A DNA stretch of 57,673 bases, from positions 1-57,673 of the forward strand of contig CAJTPF010000018.1 of the NCBI GenBank assembly GCA_910578175.1, read 5' to 3'. The stretch's first letter is position 1; the number at the start of each line of letters is the position of its first letter. The position numbers were made by a program, and so were the translations under genes. A model generated the notes under the pieces. It worked only from the letters and a program-made list of their open reading frames with translations. It searched no databases and was not told the DNA's origin. Of the stretch, positions 17,327 through 26,305 are shown piece after piece. The DNA comes from an uncultured Lachnospiraceae bacterium. GTDB taxonomy: Bacteria; Bacillota; Clostridia; Lachnospirales; Lachnospiraceae.

Positions 17327-18016
17327 TTAACCAAGTATAATTTTTCCTTCTTCGGTAAGCTGTTCCCGGATCTGCTGCATCTTAACATCGGTTTCATAGA
17401 TTACATTTGCACATTTCGTAAGCTGTTCCACGACTTCCTCATTATCTTCTTTAAATTTTTTATAGTGAATCTGATGTTCCAGACTTGCCCAGAAATTCAT
17501 GGCAATTGTCCGGATCTGAACTTCCACTTTCACCATCCTTTTACCGGTAGATAAGAAAATCGGTACTTCTACCACCAGATGCAGACTTCTGTATCCGTTT
17601 GGCTTGGGATTGGCAATATAATCTTTATACTGGATAAGGGAAATATCGTCCTGTTCGATGAGCATTTCCGCCACCGTATAGATATCGTCAATAAACGGGC
17701 AGATCACCCTGACCCCTGCCACATCGTGAAGTTCGCTCATAATACTGTCCAATGTGATAGGAAGGCCTCTTCTGTCCATTTTTTCATATATGCTCATCGG
17801 TGATTTGATTCTTGATTTTATATTATCAATAGGATTTCTCTCCGTATTATTTTGAAATTCATCATTTAAAACTTCCAGTTTGGTTCTGACTTCACGTATC
17901 GCACAGCCATACCAGCAGATCATTTCCCTGAATTTCTGCGCAGTCTCTGCAAAATTTCCCGCATCGGAACTTTTTACGAATTCCGTAAAAAACTCCAAAC
18001 CTAATCTCTTGTTCAA
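17327..18016 (-). CDS. Small alarmone synthetase (RelA/SpoT-type GTP pyrophosphokinase domain)
   Basis: Single-domain (p)ppGpp synthetase, with no HD hydrolase or TGS/ACT regulatory domains. The synthetase motifs are visible: KMDRRGLPIT, LHDVAGVRVICPFIDDIY, NPKPNGYRSLHL and VEVQIRTIAMNFWASLEHQI. A TTG start at 18016 (LNKRLGLEFF) is preferred because GGAAGAAGGG lies just upstream and it avoids the 18046-19218 gene. The longer frame to 18094 would overlap that gene. The resulting 229 residues match the YjbM/YwaC class. The stress response that would trigger it is not shown. Confidence 0.88.
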   Translation of the reverse strand: MNKRLGLEFFTEFVKSSDAGNFAETAQKFREMICWYGCAIREVRTKLEVLNDEFQNNTERNPIDNIKSRIKSPMSIYEKMDRRGLPITLDSIMSELHDVAGVRVICPFIDDIYTVAEMLIEQDDISLIQYKDYIANPKPNGYRSLHLVVEVPIFLSTGKRMVKVEVQIRTIAMNFWASLEHQIHYKKFKEDNEEVVEQLTKCANVIYETDVKMQQIREQLTEEGKIILG

Positions 18017-18045
18017 TTTTAGCCCTTCTTCCTGTATATTACTTT

Positions 18046-19218
18046 TTAGTCCGATGAAAGGTATTGTTCCAATACCTTTGTCCGCTCTGTCCATGTATGT
18101 ACTTTAGCAATGTCATAAGCCCGTTCTGCCATGGAATCCAGCAGATCACAGTCCGATAAAAGCCTGTCTGCCAACTCTGGAAGTCTGTCCATCTGACCCA
18201 GTTCATAAAAACACACATCTTCCGTCCCCGAGAAAACCTCATGCAGATATCTGCTTCCGTCGGTCAGATTCACTGCACCGTTTAAAGCCGCACTAAATAC
18301 CCTGTCATGCGCCCCGTCCTTAAACCAGGGCATGACATTCAGCGACACTTTGGCCTTTGCCAGTTTTCTCAGACAGACAACGGATTTAACCATTCCTCCT
18401 ATAATGATATTTTCCGGCTTCCTGTATGAAATCTGCTCAAACCCGCTCCCGAATACATGAACCTTAAATCCGTTATCCACCAGGCTTTTCACCGCTTTTC
18501 CCCGCATATAAAAACGCACATACAGATCAAGAAAGATCATATTTTCCATACACTTTCTTAAATCTTTGTCTGTAGCATCCGGTATATCTGCCTTTATATG
18601 CCGTTCAAATACTTCCTCCATGGTCTGTTCCGTATTTTCAGTCAGGTCATCAATAATGCCATGATAAAAATCAGAATATTCCCTGCCCAGCCGATCAATA
18701 TGTTTATTAAACGTTTCCGGCGGCGTATAATTCCCGGTAAATATAATATCCATTTTCCGGTCTGCCGCTTTTAACCGTCCTTCCTTACGGAAAACTCCTG
18801 TTCCCGCCAAAGGCAGAAATTCTCCCATCCTCACCTTTGGAAAATATCGTTTCATATACTGAATATGCGTTCTGTCAATGCAAAACTGTATGTAATCCTT
18901 TGGTAATTTTCCAAGCTGTTTGTGATAATAAAACGGATGGTCCACTACAATATTGATGCATTTGATACCGTATTCATCAAAAAAAAGACCTTTGTCTCTT
19001 AAGAAAACAGATTCTCCGCTGATACCTATAAAATTAAAAGTTATCATAACCGCTTCCCCTTTTTCACAGAACATCAGCAGATCCATAAAACTTCCCAGCA
19101 TATCCTGTAAATCAAATGTAAAAACTTCATATCCCCATGAAGCCAGTACTTCACCAATCTGTTTTGAAAAATATTCCAGTGTCTCCACACCGCCGCTAAA
19201 TAAAATAACTTTTTTCAT
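18046..19218 (-). CDS. CgeB-like glycosyltransferase (GT-B fold)
   Basis: 390 residues. An N-terminal Rossmann-like half opens with KKVILFSGGVETLEYF. The C-terminal half has the glycosyl-transferase pattern FGSGFEQ...LAKAKVSLNVMPWFKDGAHDRVFSAALNGAVNLTDGS, then YLHEVF and an ELADRLLSD helix. This resembles the DUF3880/Glyco_trans_1_2 proteins grouped with spore-coat CgeB. The sugar and acceptor are unknown. The small alarmone synthetase follows after 29 bases. Confidence 0.7.
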   Translation of the reverse strand: MKKVILFSGGVETLEYFSKQIGEVLASWGYEVFTFDLQDMLGSFMDLLMFCEKGEAVMITFNFIGISGESVFLRDKGLFFDEYGIKCINIVVDHPFYYHKQLGKLPKDYIQFCIDRTHIQYMKRYFPKVRMGEFLPLAGTGVFRKEGRLKAADRKMDIIFTGNYTPPETFNKHIDRLGREYSDFYHGIIDDLTENTEQTMEEVFERHIKADIPDATDKDLRKCMENMIFLDLYVRFYMRGKAVKSLVDNGFKVHVFGSGFEQISYRKPENIIIGGMVKSVVCLRKLAKAKVSLNVMPWFKDGAHDRVFSAALNGAVNLTDGSRYLHEVFSGTEDVCFYELGQMDRLPELADRLLSDCDLLDSMAERAYDIAKVHTWTERTKVLEQYLSSD

Positions 19219-19319
19219 CGTAATACCCTTTGATTACCGCAAATCTGTCCGCAGTATCGTCCCAATAAATTCTTATCATATATACCTATTATACCATATT
19301 TTCATTGTTTTTTCTGTGA

Positions 19320-20645
19320 TTATTTATTTAAATTTACAAACCATTTTCCCGATTCACTCAGTTCTTCATAAGAGAATCCTGCAGATTTGACGCACCAGGA
19401 CTGTATCATGGCAGAAGTCTCTGATTTATTGGATAAATTCCATAAAACATAGCTGACGGAATACTGATTTAACAAGGACATCCATTTCGAAGCTTCGTCA
19501 TAATTGATTCCTCCGTTACCGGAAGCATCACAGATTCCAAATTCCGAAACAATGACCGGAAGCCCTTTATTAATAGCGTTAACCAGCTTATCCCTGATAT
19601 GATCCCGATGTGTATCCGCATAAAAATGCATGGCATACATTATATTTTCCCCATTAAGCCTGTCGTCAGCGGCAATATCCGCATCCTGGGACCAGGTAGG
19701 CGTACCCACAATGACAATGCCGCTGCTGTCATTACTCCGGATGACATTGATCACATCCTGGGCATAAGATTTAATCTCTCCCCAGCCGGTTCCGCCGTTA
19801 GGTTCATTGCATATCTCATATATTACATTTCCGTATTCTGCATACTTGGCAGATATTTCCCGAAAAAATTCAATGGATTCGTTTTTATACATATTCGGAT
19901 TGCCGTCGCTTAATATATGCCAGTCTATGATCACATAAATTCCCAGCTGATTTGCATAATTCACTCCGTCGTCGATTAGCTTTTTAAGTTTTTCCCGATT
20001 GTACATGTCTCCGGTACAATATCCGTTGTACTCCGCCGTATACATGGCAAGCCGTACGACATTTACATTCCATTCATCACGCATCTGTTTAAACATATCA
20101 TAATTCACATATTCCGGAAACCAGGACAAACCATGGGTACTGATTCCCCGCAGGGTGTAGCCTGCACCATACTGATCCGTAAGCCGGGTTCCCGATACGG
20201 AAAGCCTGCCGTGGCTGCCGAACGGCGTACCGTTCATCTGAGGCTGGTCTTGTACCGGCGGCTCCGCAGGCGGTTCGGTCTGCTGCACCGGTGGATCTGT
20301 ATGTGGTACGGAAGGTTCGGTCTGCCCTGTGGTCATCTCCGTTTCAGGCCGGGCTTCCCCTGTCGTTGTTACCGGTTCCGTGGTTTCCGGACTTGTTTCC
20401 TGATGGGGCGTTTCGGTTTCACTCTGTGTCCCCTCCGTAGCCTGTTCTGATTCCGTAGTTTTCTTTACACTGTCTTTTTCCGTATCCCGTACTGTGACGC
20501 TTGCCGCCGCATTTTCACTCTCTTCGATTCCGCCGCTTTCCCGGGCAGAGTTACACCCTGTCAGGATAAAAAGAAAGATCAAAACCAATACTGCCGATTT
20601 CTTTAATGCGTTAACCGGTTTTCTGCCAATATTTCTGCCGCTCAT
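19320..20645 (-). CDS. Secreted lipoprotein endoglucanase-like glycoside hydrolase, family 5
   Basis: 441 residues. A signal peptide ends in the lipobox LTGC (Cys31), so the protein is lipid-anchored outside the membrane. A Thr/Glu/Pro-rich linker (about 40-140) carries a GH5 domain with acid/base Glu281 in EICNEPNGG and nucleophile Glu368 in IVSEFG, plus RLAMY and DWHILSDGNP barrel motifs. Likely beta-1,4-glucan hydrolysis; cellulose versus mixed-linkage glucan cannot be decided. No carbohydrate-binding module is seen. GGAG is its ribosome binding site and a perfect dyad sits in the leader. Confidence 0.88.
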   Translation of the reverse strand: MSGRNIGRKPVNALKKSAVLVLIFLFILTGCNSARESGGIEESENAAASVTVRDTEKDSVKKTTESEQATEGTQSETETPHQETSPETTEPVTTTGEARPETEMTTGQTEPSVPHTDPPVQQTEPPAEPPVQDQPQMNGTPFGSHGRLSVSGTRLTDQYGAGYTLRGISTHGLSWFPEYVNYDMFKQMRDEWNVNVVRLAMYTAEYNGYCTGDMYNREKLKKLIDDGVNYANQLGIYVIIDWHILSDGNPNMYKNESIEFFREISAKYAEYGNVIYEICNEPNGGTGWGEIKSYAQDVINVIRSNDSSGIVIVGTPTWSQDADIAADDRLNGENIMYAMHFYADTHRDHIRDKLVNAINKGLPVIVSEFGICDASGNGGINYDEASKWMSLLNQYSVSYVLWNLSNKSETSAMIQSWCVKSAGFSYEELSESGKWFVNLNK

Positions 20646-20662
20646 ATCATCATCTCCAAACT

Positions 20663-20694
20663 ATATCAGCCACTGCAAATGCAATGGCTGATAT
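20663..20694. promoter_or_regulatory. Perfect dyad in the GH5 leader
   Basis: ATATCAGCCA pairs exactly with TGGCTGATAT across CTGCAAATGCAA, itself containing TGCAAATGCA. It lies about 10 bases before the GH5 ribosome binding site. It could be a repressor operator or an RNA hairpin near the site; no T run follows on the minus strand, so it is not a terminator. Confidence 0.5.
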
Positions 20695-20807
20695 GCATTA
20701 TTCTTATAATGATTATACCGAAAACCGGCGCAAATATCAACTTTGGAGTCTTGTGAGTTTATCCCGGCTCCTCTTGATATTTTCTATACATTTCTGTATA
20801 TTCTTTA

Positions 20808-20836
20808 TTGCAATATGTAAAAATATTCGATATAAT
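20808..20836 (+). promoter_or_regulatory. Sigma-A-type promoter of the Uma2-family gene
   Basis: TTGCAA (20808-20813), a 17-base spacer and TATAAT (20831-20836), about 50 bases before the start codon. Confidence 0.65.
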
Positions 20837-20887
20837 AGAAACCATAAAATTTAATGGAACCGTAATTTAAAGAAAGAAGGTGTTATA

Positions 20888-21451
20888 ATGCCGGTATTAC
20901 AGCCTCAGCTCACACACACTACGCTGGAAGAATACGATGCGCTTCCGGAAGACACAAGGGCAGAAATCTTTGACGGACAGATTTTTTATATGCCCAGCCC
21001 GTCTCAGGAACATCAGACTATTTCCATGGAATTGTCAACAATACTTAATACTTACATCAAAAACAACAAAGGAGACTGCAGGGTATTCCATGCTCCATTT
21101 GATGTAAAATTAAGCGACAGTCCCCTTACGGTCGTACAGCCTGACCTGATGATCATATGCGATAAAAATAAACTGGACGGAAAACGCTGTAACGGTGCAC
21201 CCGATTTCATCATTGAGATTGTCTCCCCCGGCAATCCGGCTGACGATTATATCCGCAAACTTTATCACTACAAAAATGCCGGAGTTCGTGAATATTGGAT
21301 CGTTGACCCGCAGCGTAAAAACATAACCGTAAACTATTTCGCCGGAAATCTTCTGAACGTACCCTATACCTTCAATTCTGTTATAAAAGTAAATATATGC
21401 AATAATTTATTTGTCGATTTCTCCGATATTACCAAAATATTGGAACAATAA
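20888..21451 (+). CDS. Uma2-family (DUF820) PD-(D/E)XK nuclease-like protein
   Basis: 187 residues with the Uma2 pattern: YMPSPSQEHQ, VQPDLMIICDKNKLD (Asp) and PDFIIEIVSPGNPADD followed by KLYHYKNAGVREYWIVDP. The D...ExV arrangement is that of the PD-(D/E)XK nuclease fold, but a biological role for this family is not established. AGAAAGAAGGTG gives a strong ribosome binding site. It ends two bases before the end of mutY on the opposite strand, with no terminator between them. Confidence 0.85.
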   Translation: MPVLQPQLTHTTLEEYDALPEDTRAEIFDGQIFYMPSPSQEHQTISMELSTILNTYIKNNKGDCRVFHAPFDVKLSDSPLTVVQPDLMIICDKNKLDGKRCNGAPDFIIEIVSPGNPADDYIRKLYHYKNAGVREYWIVDPQRKNITVNYFAGNLLNVPYTFNSVIKVNICNNLFVDFSDITKILEQ

Positions 21452-21453
21452 AC

Positions 21454-22503
21454 CTAAGACCATGCTTCCCCTGCTTTCTCCAGAAACTCCCGGAATGCCG
21501 ACGGAATCGCAATACCGCTTTCCAGTTCTTCCATGGTCACCCAGCGGAATTCCAGGCACATGCGGCGGCAGGTCATATAATAAGCCGTCATTTTCCATTC
21601 CACATGGGAAAAGATATGCGTATAATGAGAACTCATTTTCAGCTGTTCCGGCGACGTATCCCATTTCGCGGCAACATCCGCTGCCTGCTGCTCCTGTAAT
21701 GTTCCGGGTACATTGGGAAACTCCCACATTCCGGATAATAATCCCTTTTCTTTTCGTTTTCTTACTGCGATCCGTTCTCCGCACAGCAATAGAAATACGG
21801 TTTTTTCCTCTGCCTTCCGGCTTTTTTTCTTCTCCCGCACCGGAAACTGCTGCCAGGTATCGTGTTGTCTTGCCAGACAGATTTCCGCCAACGGACATTC
21901 CCGGCATTTCGGAGCACCATTTGGCAGACATACCGTAGCGCCCAGTTCCATCAGGCTCTGTGTGAATATGCCGCATTGTCCTTCGGGATATACGGTTTCC
22001 AGTTCCCTGCGGATTCTGTTTTTCGTAGTTTGTTTATCGATATTGGAGTCATCCTCTGTCACCCGTGTATATACCCGCAAAACATTTCCGTCCACTGCCG
22101 GTGTGGGCAGTTCATAACAGATCGAGCCGATGGCCCCTGCCGTATATTCCCCGATCCCCGATAACCGGAGTATCTCTTCATAAGTGTCGGGAAACCGGCC
22201 ATTATGTTCCTCCATAACGGTGACAGCCGCTTTCTTCAGATTTCTGGCACGGTTATAATATCCCAGCCCTTCCCATAATTTCAATAAACGGTCTTCTTCG
22301 ACCCGTGCCAAAGCCTCTATGGTGGGCAATTCGCTTAAGAACCGCTTATAGTATGCCTTTACCGCTTCCACTCTGGTCTGCTGAAGCATGATCTCAGACA
22401 GCCAGACGTGATACGGATCCTTATCCTTTCGCCAGGGCAGATCCCTGGCATGTTCCGGATACCATTCCACCAAGTATTCCGCAATCTTCTTATGTCTGTC
22501 CAT
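21454..22503 (-). CDS. mutY: A/G-specific adenine glycosylase
   Basis: Removes adenine mispaired with 8-oxoguanine. 349 residues, with catalytic Glu37 (SEIMLQQT) and Asp138 (PAVDGNVLRV), the helix-hairpin-helix LSGIGEYTAG, and four cysteines (192, 200, 203, 209) for the [4Fe-4S] cluster. The first cysteine spacing is one residue longer than the usual C-X6-C. A C-terminal NUDIX-like domain (from about 225) recognises the oxidised guanine. The membrane protein gene upstream is separated by 22 bases. Confidence 0.95.
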   Translation of the reverse strand: MDRHKKIAEYLVEWYPEHARDLPWRKDKDPYHVWLSEIMLQQTRVEAVKAYYKRFLSELPTIEALARVEEDRLLKLWEGLGYYNRARNLKKAAVTVMEEHNGRFPDTYEEILRLSGIGEYTAGAIGSICYELPTPAVDGNVLRVYTRVTEDDSNIDKQTTKNRIRRELETVYPEGQCGIFTQSLMELGATVCLPNGAPKCRECPLAEICLARQHDTWQQFPVREKKKSRKAEEKTVFLLLCGERIAVRKRKEKGLLSGMWEFPNVPGTLQEQQAADVAAKWDTSPEQLKMSSHYTHIFSHVEWKMTAYYMTCRRMCLEFRWVTMEELESGIAIPSAFREFLEKAGEAWS

Positions 22504-22525
22504 TTTTACTAAATTCCTTCCGAAT

Positions 22526-23584
22526 CTATTCTTCCGATTTTTTAAAACAATATATGGATATTACGGCTCCAATCAAAAACGGTATATAATAATTCGCCAT
22601 CCGGTACAGGATCATGGTGGAACCGGCATAAACTTTTCCGTACAATACTGAGAATAAAAGAATATAGACAAATTCCGACGGCCCGATGCCTCCCACTACC
22701 GGTATCACGCCCACGATCATAAGCATAAATGCCGAGGTTACGATCACATTCATAAAGGAAACCGAGATATCGGCATGTACTGCCTTTAAAGCAATATAAG
22801 GCATCACATACCAGCAGGTCATTTTTATGAGATACACGGCTGTGATCGCCAGGGTATTTTTTACGTTTCCAAGAATGCCTGCCGATTCCTGCTGCAGATA
22901 AGCCAGCTGCGACTTAATGATCTCTTTGATATGATAGGCTTTTCCATCCTTATTTTTTATCCATTTATCAAACGGAGCGAACAGCAGCCGGTGTACCGGT
23001 CTGCAGACACAGGCAAGAATGATTCCGGTTATGATCAGGGCGCTGAGTCCATATGCCGAATAAATATAATGATAGCTGTCGGAAAATTCTGATCTGATAA
23101 AATCACGGCTGAATAACAGAGTTATGGTAGCATATAAGACAATAGCAGCTTTATGATAGATATAGGGTACCGTAAGTATCGCCATGGCTTTTCCCGGCTC
23201 CACGCCTTTCCTGCTTAACATATAAGTCTGTCCCGGCTTTATTCCCGCTCCCAGAGTGGTAACATTTAAAAATATACCCAGATAAGTTATCTGAACGGAA
23301 TCCCAAAGCGTATAGGAAGGCTGAATCCTGTGTACCAGCATCCTGTAAGGAACACTGTCAATCACCACATACAAAATTCCCAGAACTACCATGAGAAAAA
23401 AATATTTTTTATCCGTCTCCTTTAGCTGTGAAAGCAGTTCCTCCCTGGAATCCCAAAAGATCACATACATGACCGCCAGAACCAGAAGTATGGGTATAAA
23501 GGCAAACAGCTTACCTCCCCTGCTTTTTTTCTTCAGATTTTCTCTCGGATCGTTTTTATTCTTTTGATTTTCTGTCTGTATCAT
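22526..23584 (-). CDS. LPG-synthase-TM / UPF0104 family integral membrane protein (MprF N-domain-like)
   Basis: 352 residues with about eight membrane segments after a basic cytosolic N-terminus, ending in the family signature PVVGGIGPSEFVYILLF. It corresponds to the flippase-like membrane half of MprF without the aminoacyl-transferase domain. Its substrate is unknown; transport of lipids or lipid-linked intermediates is a guess from the family. It sits between mutY and the EPSP synthase fusion on the same strand. Confidence 0.8.
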   Translation of the reverse strand: MIQTENQKNKNDPRENLKKKSRGGKLFAFIPILLVLAVMYVIFWDSREELLSQLKETDKKYFFLMVVLGILYVVIDSVPYRMLVHRIQPSYTLWDSVQITYLGIFLNVTTLGAGIKPGQTYMLSRKGVEPGKAMAILTVPYIYHKAAIVLYATITLLFSRDFIRSEFSDSYHYIYSAYGLSALIITGIILACVCRPVHRLLFAPFDKWIKNKDGKAYHIKEIIKSQLAYLQQESAGILGNVKNTLAITAVYLIKMTCWYVMPYIALKAVHADISVSFMNVIVTSAFMLMIVGVIPVVGGIGPSEFVYILLFSVLYGKVYAGSTMILYRMANYYIPFLIGAVISIYCFKKSEE

Positions 23585-23650
23585 ATTCTTCTCTCTCCGT
23601 CAGACAAATATAATGACTTGTGCTTTGGCCAAAAGATTGATTCAATTTTA

Positions 23651-25249
23651 TTATCTCTTATTTTCCCGTATTAATTCTTCCAGTACATCAAAATAATCCT
23701 CAAATGTTTTACTGCAGCATTCCGGATTTTCTATCATGATCCCTTTTACCTTCAGCCCCAGCAGGGAAAACGCCATTGCAACCCTGTGATCCTCATAGGT
23801 ATCTATCAAAGCGCCATGCGGCGTTCCATGACGGATGATGATATCGTCTCCTTCTTCCCGGCATTCAATACCGCATTTTTTCAGTTCATTTACAATAGCC
23901 GCCATCCGGTTACATTCCTGTCCTCTGATATGTCCGATGTTCCGGATCCTGGTGTCGGTTTTTGCAAGTGCGGCAAGAGCGGCAAGCGTCAGCGCCTGGT
24001 CCGAGAAGTCATTCATATCCGCATCGATCCCGCTATATTCTCCCTGCGCCGGTCCGCTGACACATATCCCGTCCGGCGTCTCTATCACCGTACAGCCCAT
24101 CCGCTCCAGTAATCCCAGGAACTTCATATCTCCCTGCATGGAGGAAAACTTCACATTCCGAACGGTTACACTGCCGCCGGTCAATGCCGCAATCCCGTAA
24201 AAATAACATGCCGCCGATACATCCGGTTCAATATAATAGGTTCCGATATGTATATTCTGATTTCCTTCCACATAATAGCTGTTTCCGTCAAATTCCGATC
24301 TCACGCCGAACTGTTCCAGCATGGTTCTGGTTATCCTGACATATGAGCCGTCTTTCTTTTCGCCCGTAATATGGATCTTCAGCCCCTCTGCCAGAACCGG
24401 CGCCATCATAAGCATGGCGCTGAGATACTGGGTGCTTTTGCTGATGTCCATATGTATTTCTTTTAATCCGCCGCACCTGTTTCCCATGCCTGTCACCTGT
24501 ACCGGAAGATGTTCTTCCTGCTCTAAATACTCAAATTCCGCACCCATCTCCGAAAGCACCCGGAATAATTCCGCCATGGGACGTTTTTTCATCTGCTCCG
24601 AACAATGTATCGTATAAATCCCGTTCGATAACCCCAGCATAGCCGTTAAAAATCTGGCCGCCGTTCCGGCGCTTCCCACATCTATGGTTCCTGTTTTAAC
24701 CGGAATCCTGCCTCCGCAGCCCTGTATTTCCACGGTCTTATTTTCCTCATCAATATGAAGCTCAAACCCTAAATCCGACAGACATTTCAGAAAATGTCTG
24801 GAATCGTCGCTGAATAAAACTCCCTGTAAGCAGGATCTTTCTTCCGACAATGCCGCCAATAGCAGCGCCCGGTTGGTCATGCTCTTGGAACCAGGTACGG
24901 TTACCTGTCCCTTCAGCGGAACGTCACAGGTTTCCGCAATATAAAGAGGCTGCTCTTTTATCTGAGTCTCCTCAATATATTTCTCTTTTATTTCCTGTAA
25001 TTTTCTAAAATGTTCCGATTCCTTATGCCGGTTCCATGACTCCCTGTCTCTCCAGATTTCCCTTAAATAAATGATATCGTCTGTTCCTGACGTTTCATCA
25101 AGAAACCGGTACCGATATTCTATATTTCCCTCCTCTGCTGTGGAAAGTTCCTGTATCTGTTCGTGGCGGATACAGGTTATAAAATCATTCCTGCAATTTG
25201 TTTTTACTTTATATGTTACATCTAATAAAAGTGATCTATTCATTGACAA
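23651..25249 (-). CDS. aroA: EPSP synthase with an N-terminal antibiotic-biosynthesis-monooxygenase-like (ABM) domain
   Basis: 532 residues, about 100 longer than ordinary AroA. Residues 107-532 form a complete 5-enolpyruvylshikimate-3-phosphate synthase (shikimate pathway): PGSKSMTNRALLLAAL, DVGSAGTAARFL, KKRPMAELFRVL, ISKSTQYLSAML and DHRVAMAFSLLG. Residues 5-95 (LLLDVTYKVK...RYRFLDE...YLREIWRDRESWNRH...HFRKLQE) have the order and motifs of an ABM ferredoxin-like domain, as in quinol monooxygenases of the YgiN type. The two are in one uninterrupted frame. Its purpose is unknown. A TTGCAC-17-TATAAT promoter precedes it. Confidence 0.9.
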   Translation of the reverse strand: MSMNRSLLLDVTYKVKTNCRNDFITCIRHEQIQELSTAEEGNIEYRYRFLDETSGTDDIIYLREIWRDRESWNRHKESEHFRKLQEIKEKYIEETQIKEQPLYIAETCDVPLKGQVTVPGSKSMTNRALLLAALSEERSCLQGVLFSDDSRHFLKCLSDLGFELHIDEENKTVEIQGCGGRIPVKTGTIDVGSAGTAARFLTAMLGLSNGIYTIHCSEQMKKRPMAELFRVLSEMGAEFEYLEQEEHLPVQVTGMGNRCGGLKEIHMDISKSTQYLSAMLMMAPVLAEGLKIHITGEKKDGSYVRITRTMLEQFGVRSEFDGNSYYVEGNQNIHIGTYYIEPDVSAACYFYGIAALTGGSVTVRNVKFSSMQGDMKFLGLLERMGCTVIETPDGICVSGPAQGEYSGIDADMNDFSDQALTLAALAALAKTDTRIRNIGHIRGQECNRMAAIVNELKKCGIECREEGDDIIIRHGTPHGALIDTYEDHRVAMAFSLLGLKVKGIMIENPECCSKTFEDYFDVLEELIRENKR

Positions 25250-25290
25250 ACCGTCCTTGTACCGTTATCTCTGTATTTTAGTCGCTTTAT

Positions 25291-25319
25291 ATTATACATT
25301 TAGTTCATTCTTTGTGCAA
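25291..25319 (-). promoter_or_regulatory. Sigma-A-type promoter of the ABM-aroA gene
   Basis: Minus-strand TTGCAC (25314-25319), a 17-base spacer and TATAAT (25291-25296), about 40 bases upstream of the start codon. Confidence 0.65.
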
Positions 25320-25380
25320 GAATAATTCTGAGGGCGGATATCTGCAGGTGAATGATTTTCAGGCTTTCCCTATCTTGTTT

Positions 25381-25908
25381 TCATGACTTTTCTTCCTTAA
25401 ATCCTACTTTTTCTGCCTGATTGTTTTTCACTTCCTTCAGCTCCTTCGCACTCACCCACCGGTTTTCCACCCAGAACAGATGAACTGCTGTGGTTTCAAT
25501 CTCTTCCCCATTCACAAAGATATGGACGAGCACATCCGATTCTTTCCGGAAGGTTCTCAAGACTTCCTTATATCCACTCTCACCGGTTGCGGGATTCGTG
25601 GCATACACGGGGTCATCTGCCCGGATCTCCTCGATCGGTTTATTTCCCTCTTTCGTTAATACAGGTGTTCCCGCAACGAAACATTGTGACGTCTGAATGT
25701 CATACTTCACACTGCTGTAATTGCTCAAGTCATTTGCCAGCCCTTTCACCGACACCGCCGTCGTCGTCGCAAACACCCCTGCACTAAACAGCTGCACCGT
25801 GGAATCCCAGTCCCAGGATTCTCCCTGCACGATATGCTTATCATACAGCGACACTGCGATACTTCCGGTCTGGTAGGATCCCAGCGCTATATTTCCGATA
25901 CGGCCCAC
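25381..25908 (-). pseudogene. Polymorphic toxin fragment with Hint (intein-like) processing module
   Basis: About 175 codons, entered without a normal start: the frame runs upstream through a TAA at 25921-25923 into the preceding gene. It has a helical pre-toxin region (SYQTGSIAVSLYDKHI...ATTTAVSVKGLANDLS) and then CFVAGTPVLTKEGNKPIEEI and TAVHLFWV, the start and later motif of a Hint autoprocessing domain. Hint domains in RHS/polymorphic toxins release the C-terminal toxin. Here the frame stops soon after the Hint core (VGFKEEKS), so no toxin domain remains. Probably an orphan cassette of a decayed toxin array. Confidence 0.7.
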
Positions 25909-25920
25909 AATCTTCGAACC

Positions 25921-26217
25921 TTACCGCAGCATCTTGCTCACCTTCGAGCAGCCTTTCGCAGTTTTACCTACGGCTCCGACCACATCCTGGTTGATGAACC
26001 GTCTGATATCTACATTATAATGCCTGAACCGCATATAGTACTGTTTGTTTTCATCTGTTACTAAGAATGTAAAGAAACTATCTGTTACTACATTATCATT
26101 TGAATCATAAATTTCTTCACAATCAAAATTGTTTAGAATATATTCCATTAATGTATATTTATCTACATTACCTTTCAGCAATGATTCTATTATTACCTTT
26201 AATTTTTCGTGATACAT
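25921..26217 (-). CDS. Small protein, immunity-like, fused at its C-end to toxin-linker sequence
   Basis: 98 residues from the ATG at 26217, preceded by TTGGAG at a good distance. The first 75 residues or so (MYHEKLKVIIESLLKG...LMEYILNNFDCEEIYD...YYMRFRHYNVDIRRFI) look like a small acidic immunity protein, though I recognise no named family. The tail (VGAVGKTAKGCSKVSKMLR) reads like a pre-toxin linker, and after TAA the same frame goes on into the Hint fragment (GSKIVGRIGN). So it is either an immunity gene joined to a downstream orphan toxin cassette, or a broken longer gene. It starts 13 bases after the toxin-tail stop. Confidence 0.55.
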   Translation of the reverse strand: MYHEKLKVIIESLLKGNVDKYTLMEYILNNFDCEEIYDSNDNVVTDSFFTFLVTDENKQYYMRFRHYNVDIRRFINQDVVGAVGKTAKGCSKVSKMLR

Positions 26218-26230
26218 AATAATCTCCAAT

Positions 26231-26305
26231 TTAATGTCCTTTATTTATCAGTTGGCCAAAGGCTATTCTTACAGCAGCAAAATCTCTATGAATATAATCC
26301 GTCCA
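26231..26305 (-). pseudogene. C-terminal scrap of a probable toxin gene, joined to IS3 orfB
   Basis: 24 codons (WTDYIHRDFAAVRIAFGQLI... ending in TAA) continue in frame from the truncated IS3 orfB but do not align with orfB beyond the junction at 26305/26306. Because an immunity-like gene follows at once with its own ribosome binding site, this is most simply the end of a secreted toxin gene whose 5' part was replaced by the insertion sequence. The toxin family is not recognisable from so little. Confidence 0.4.
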
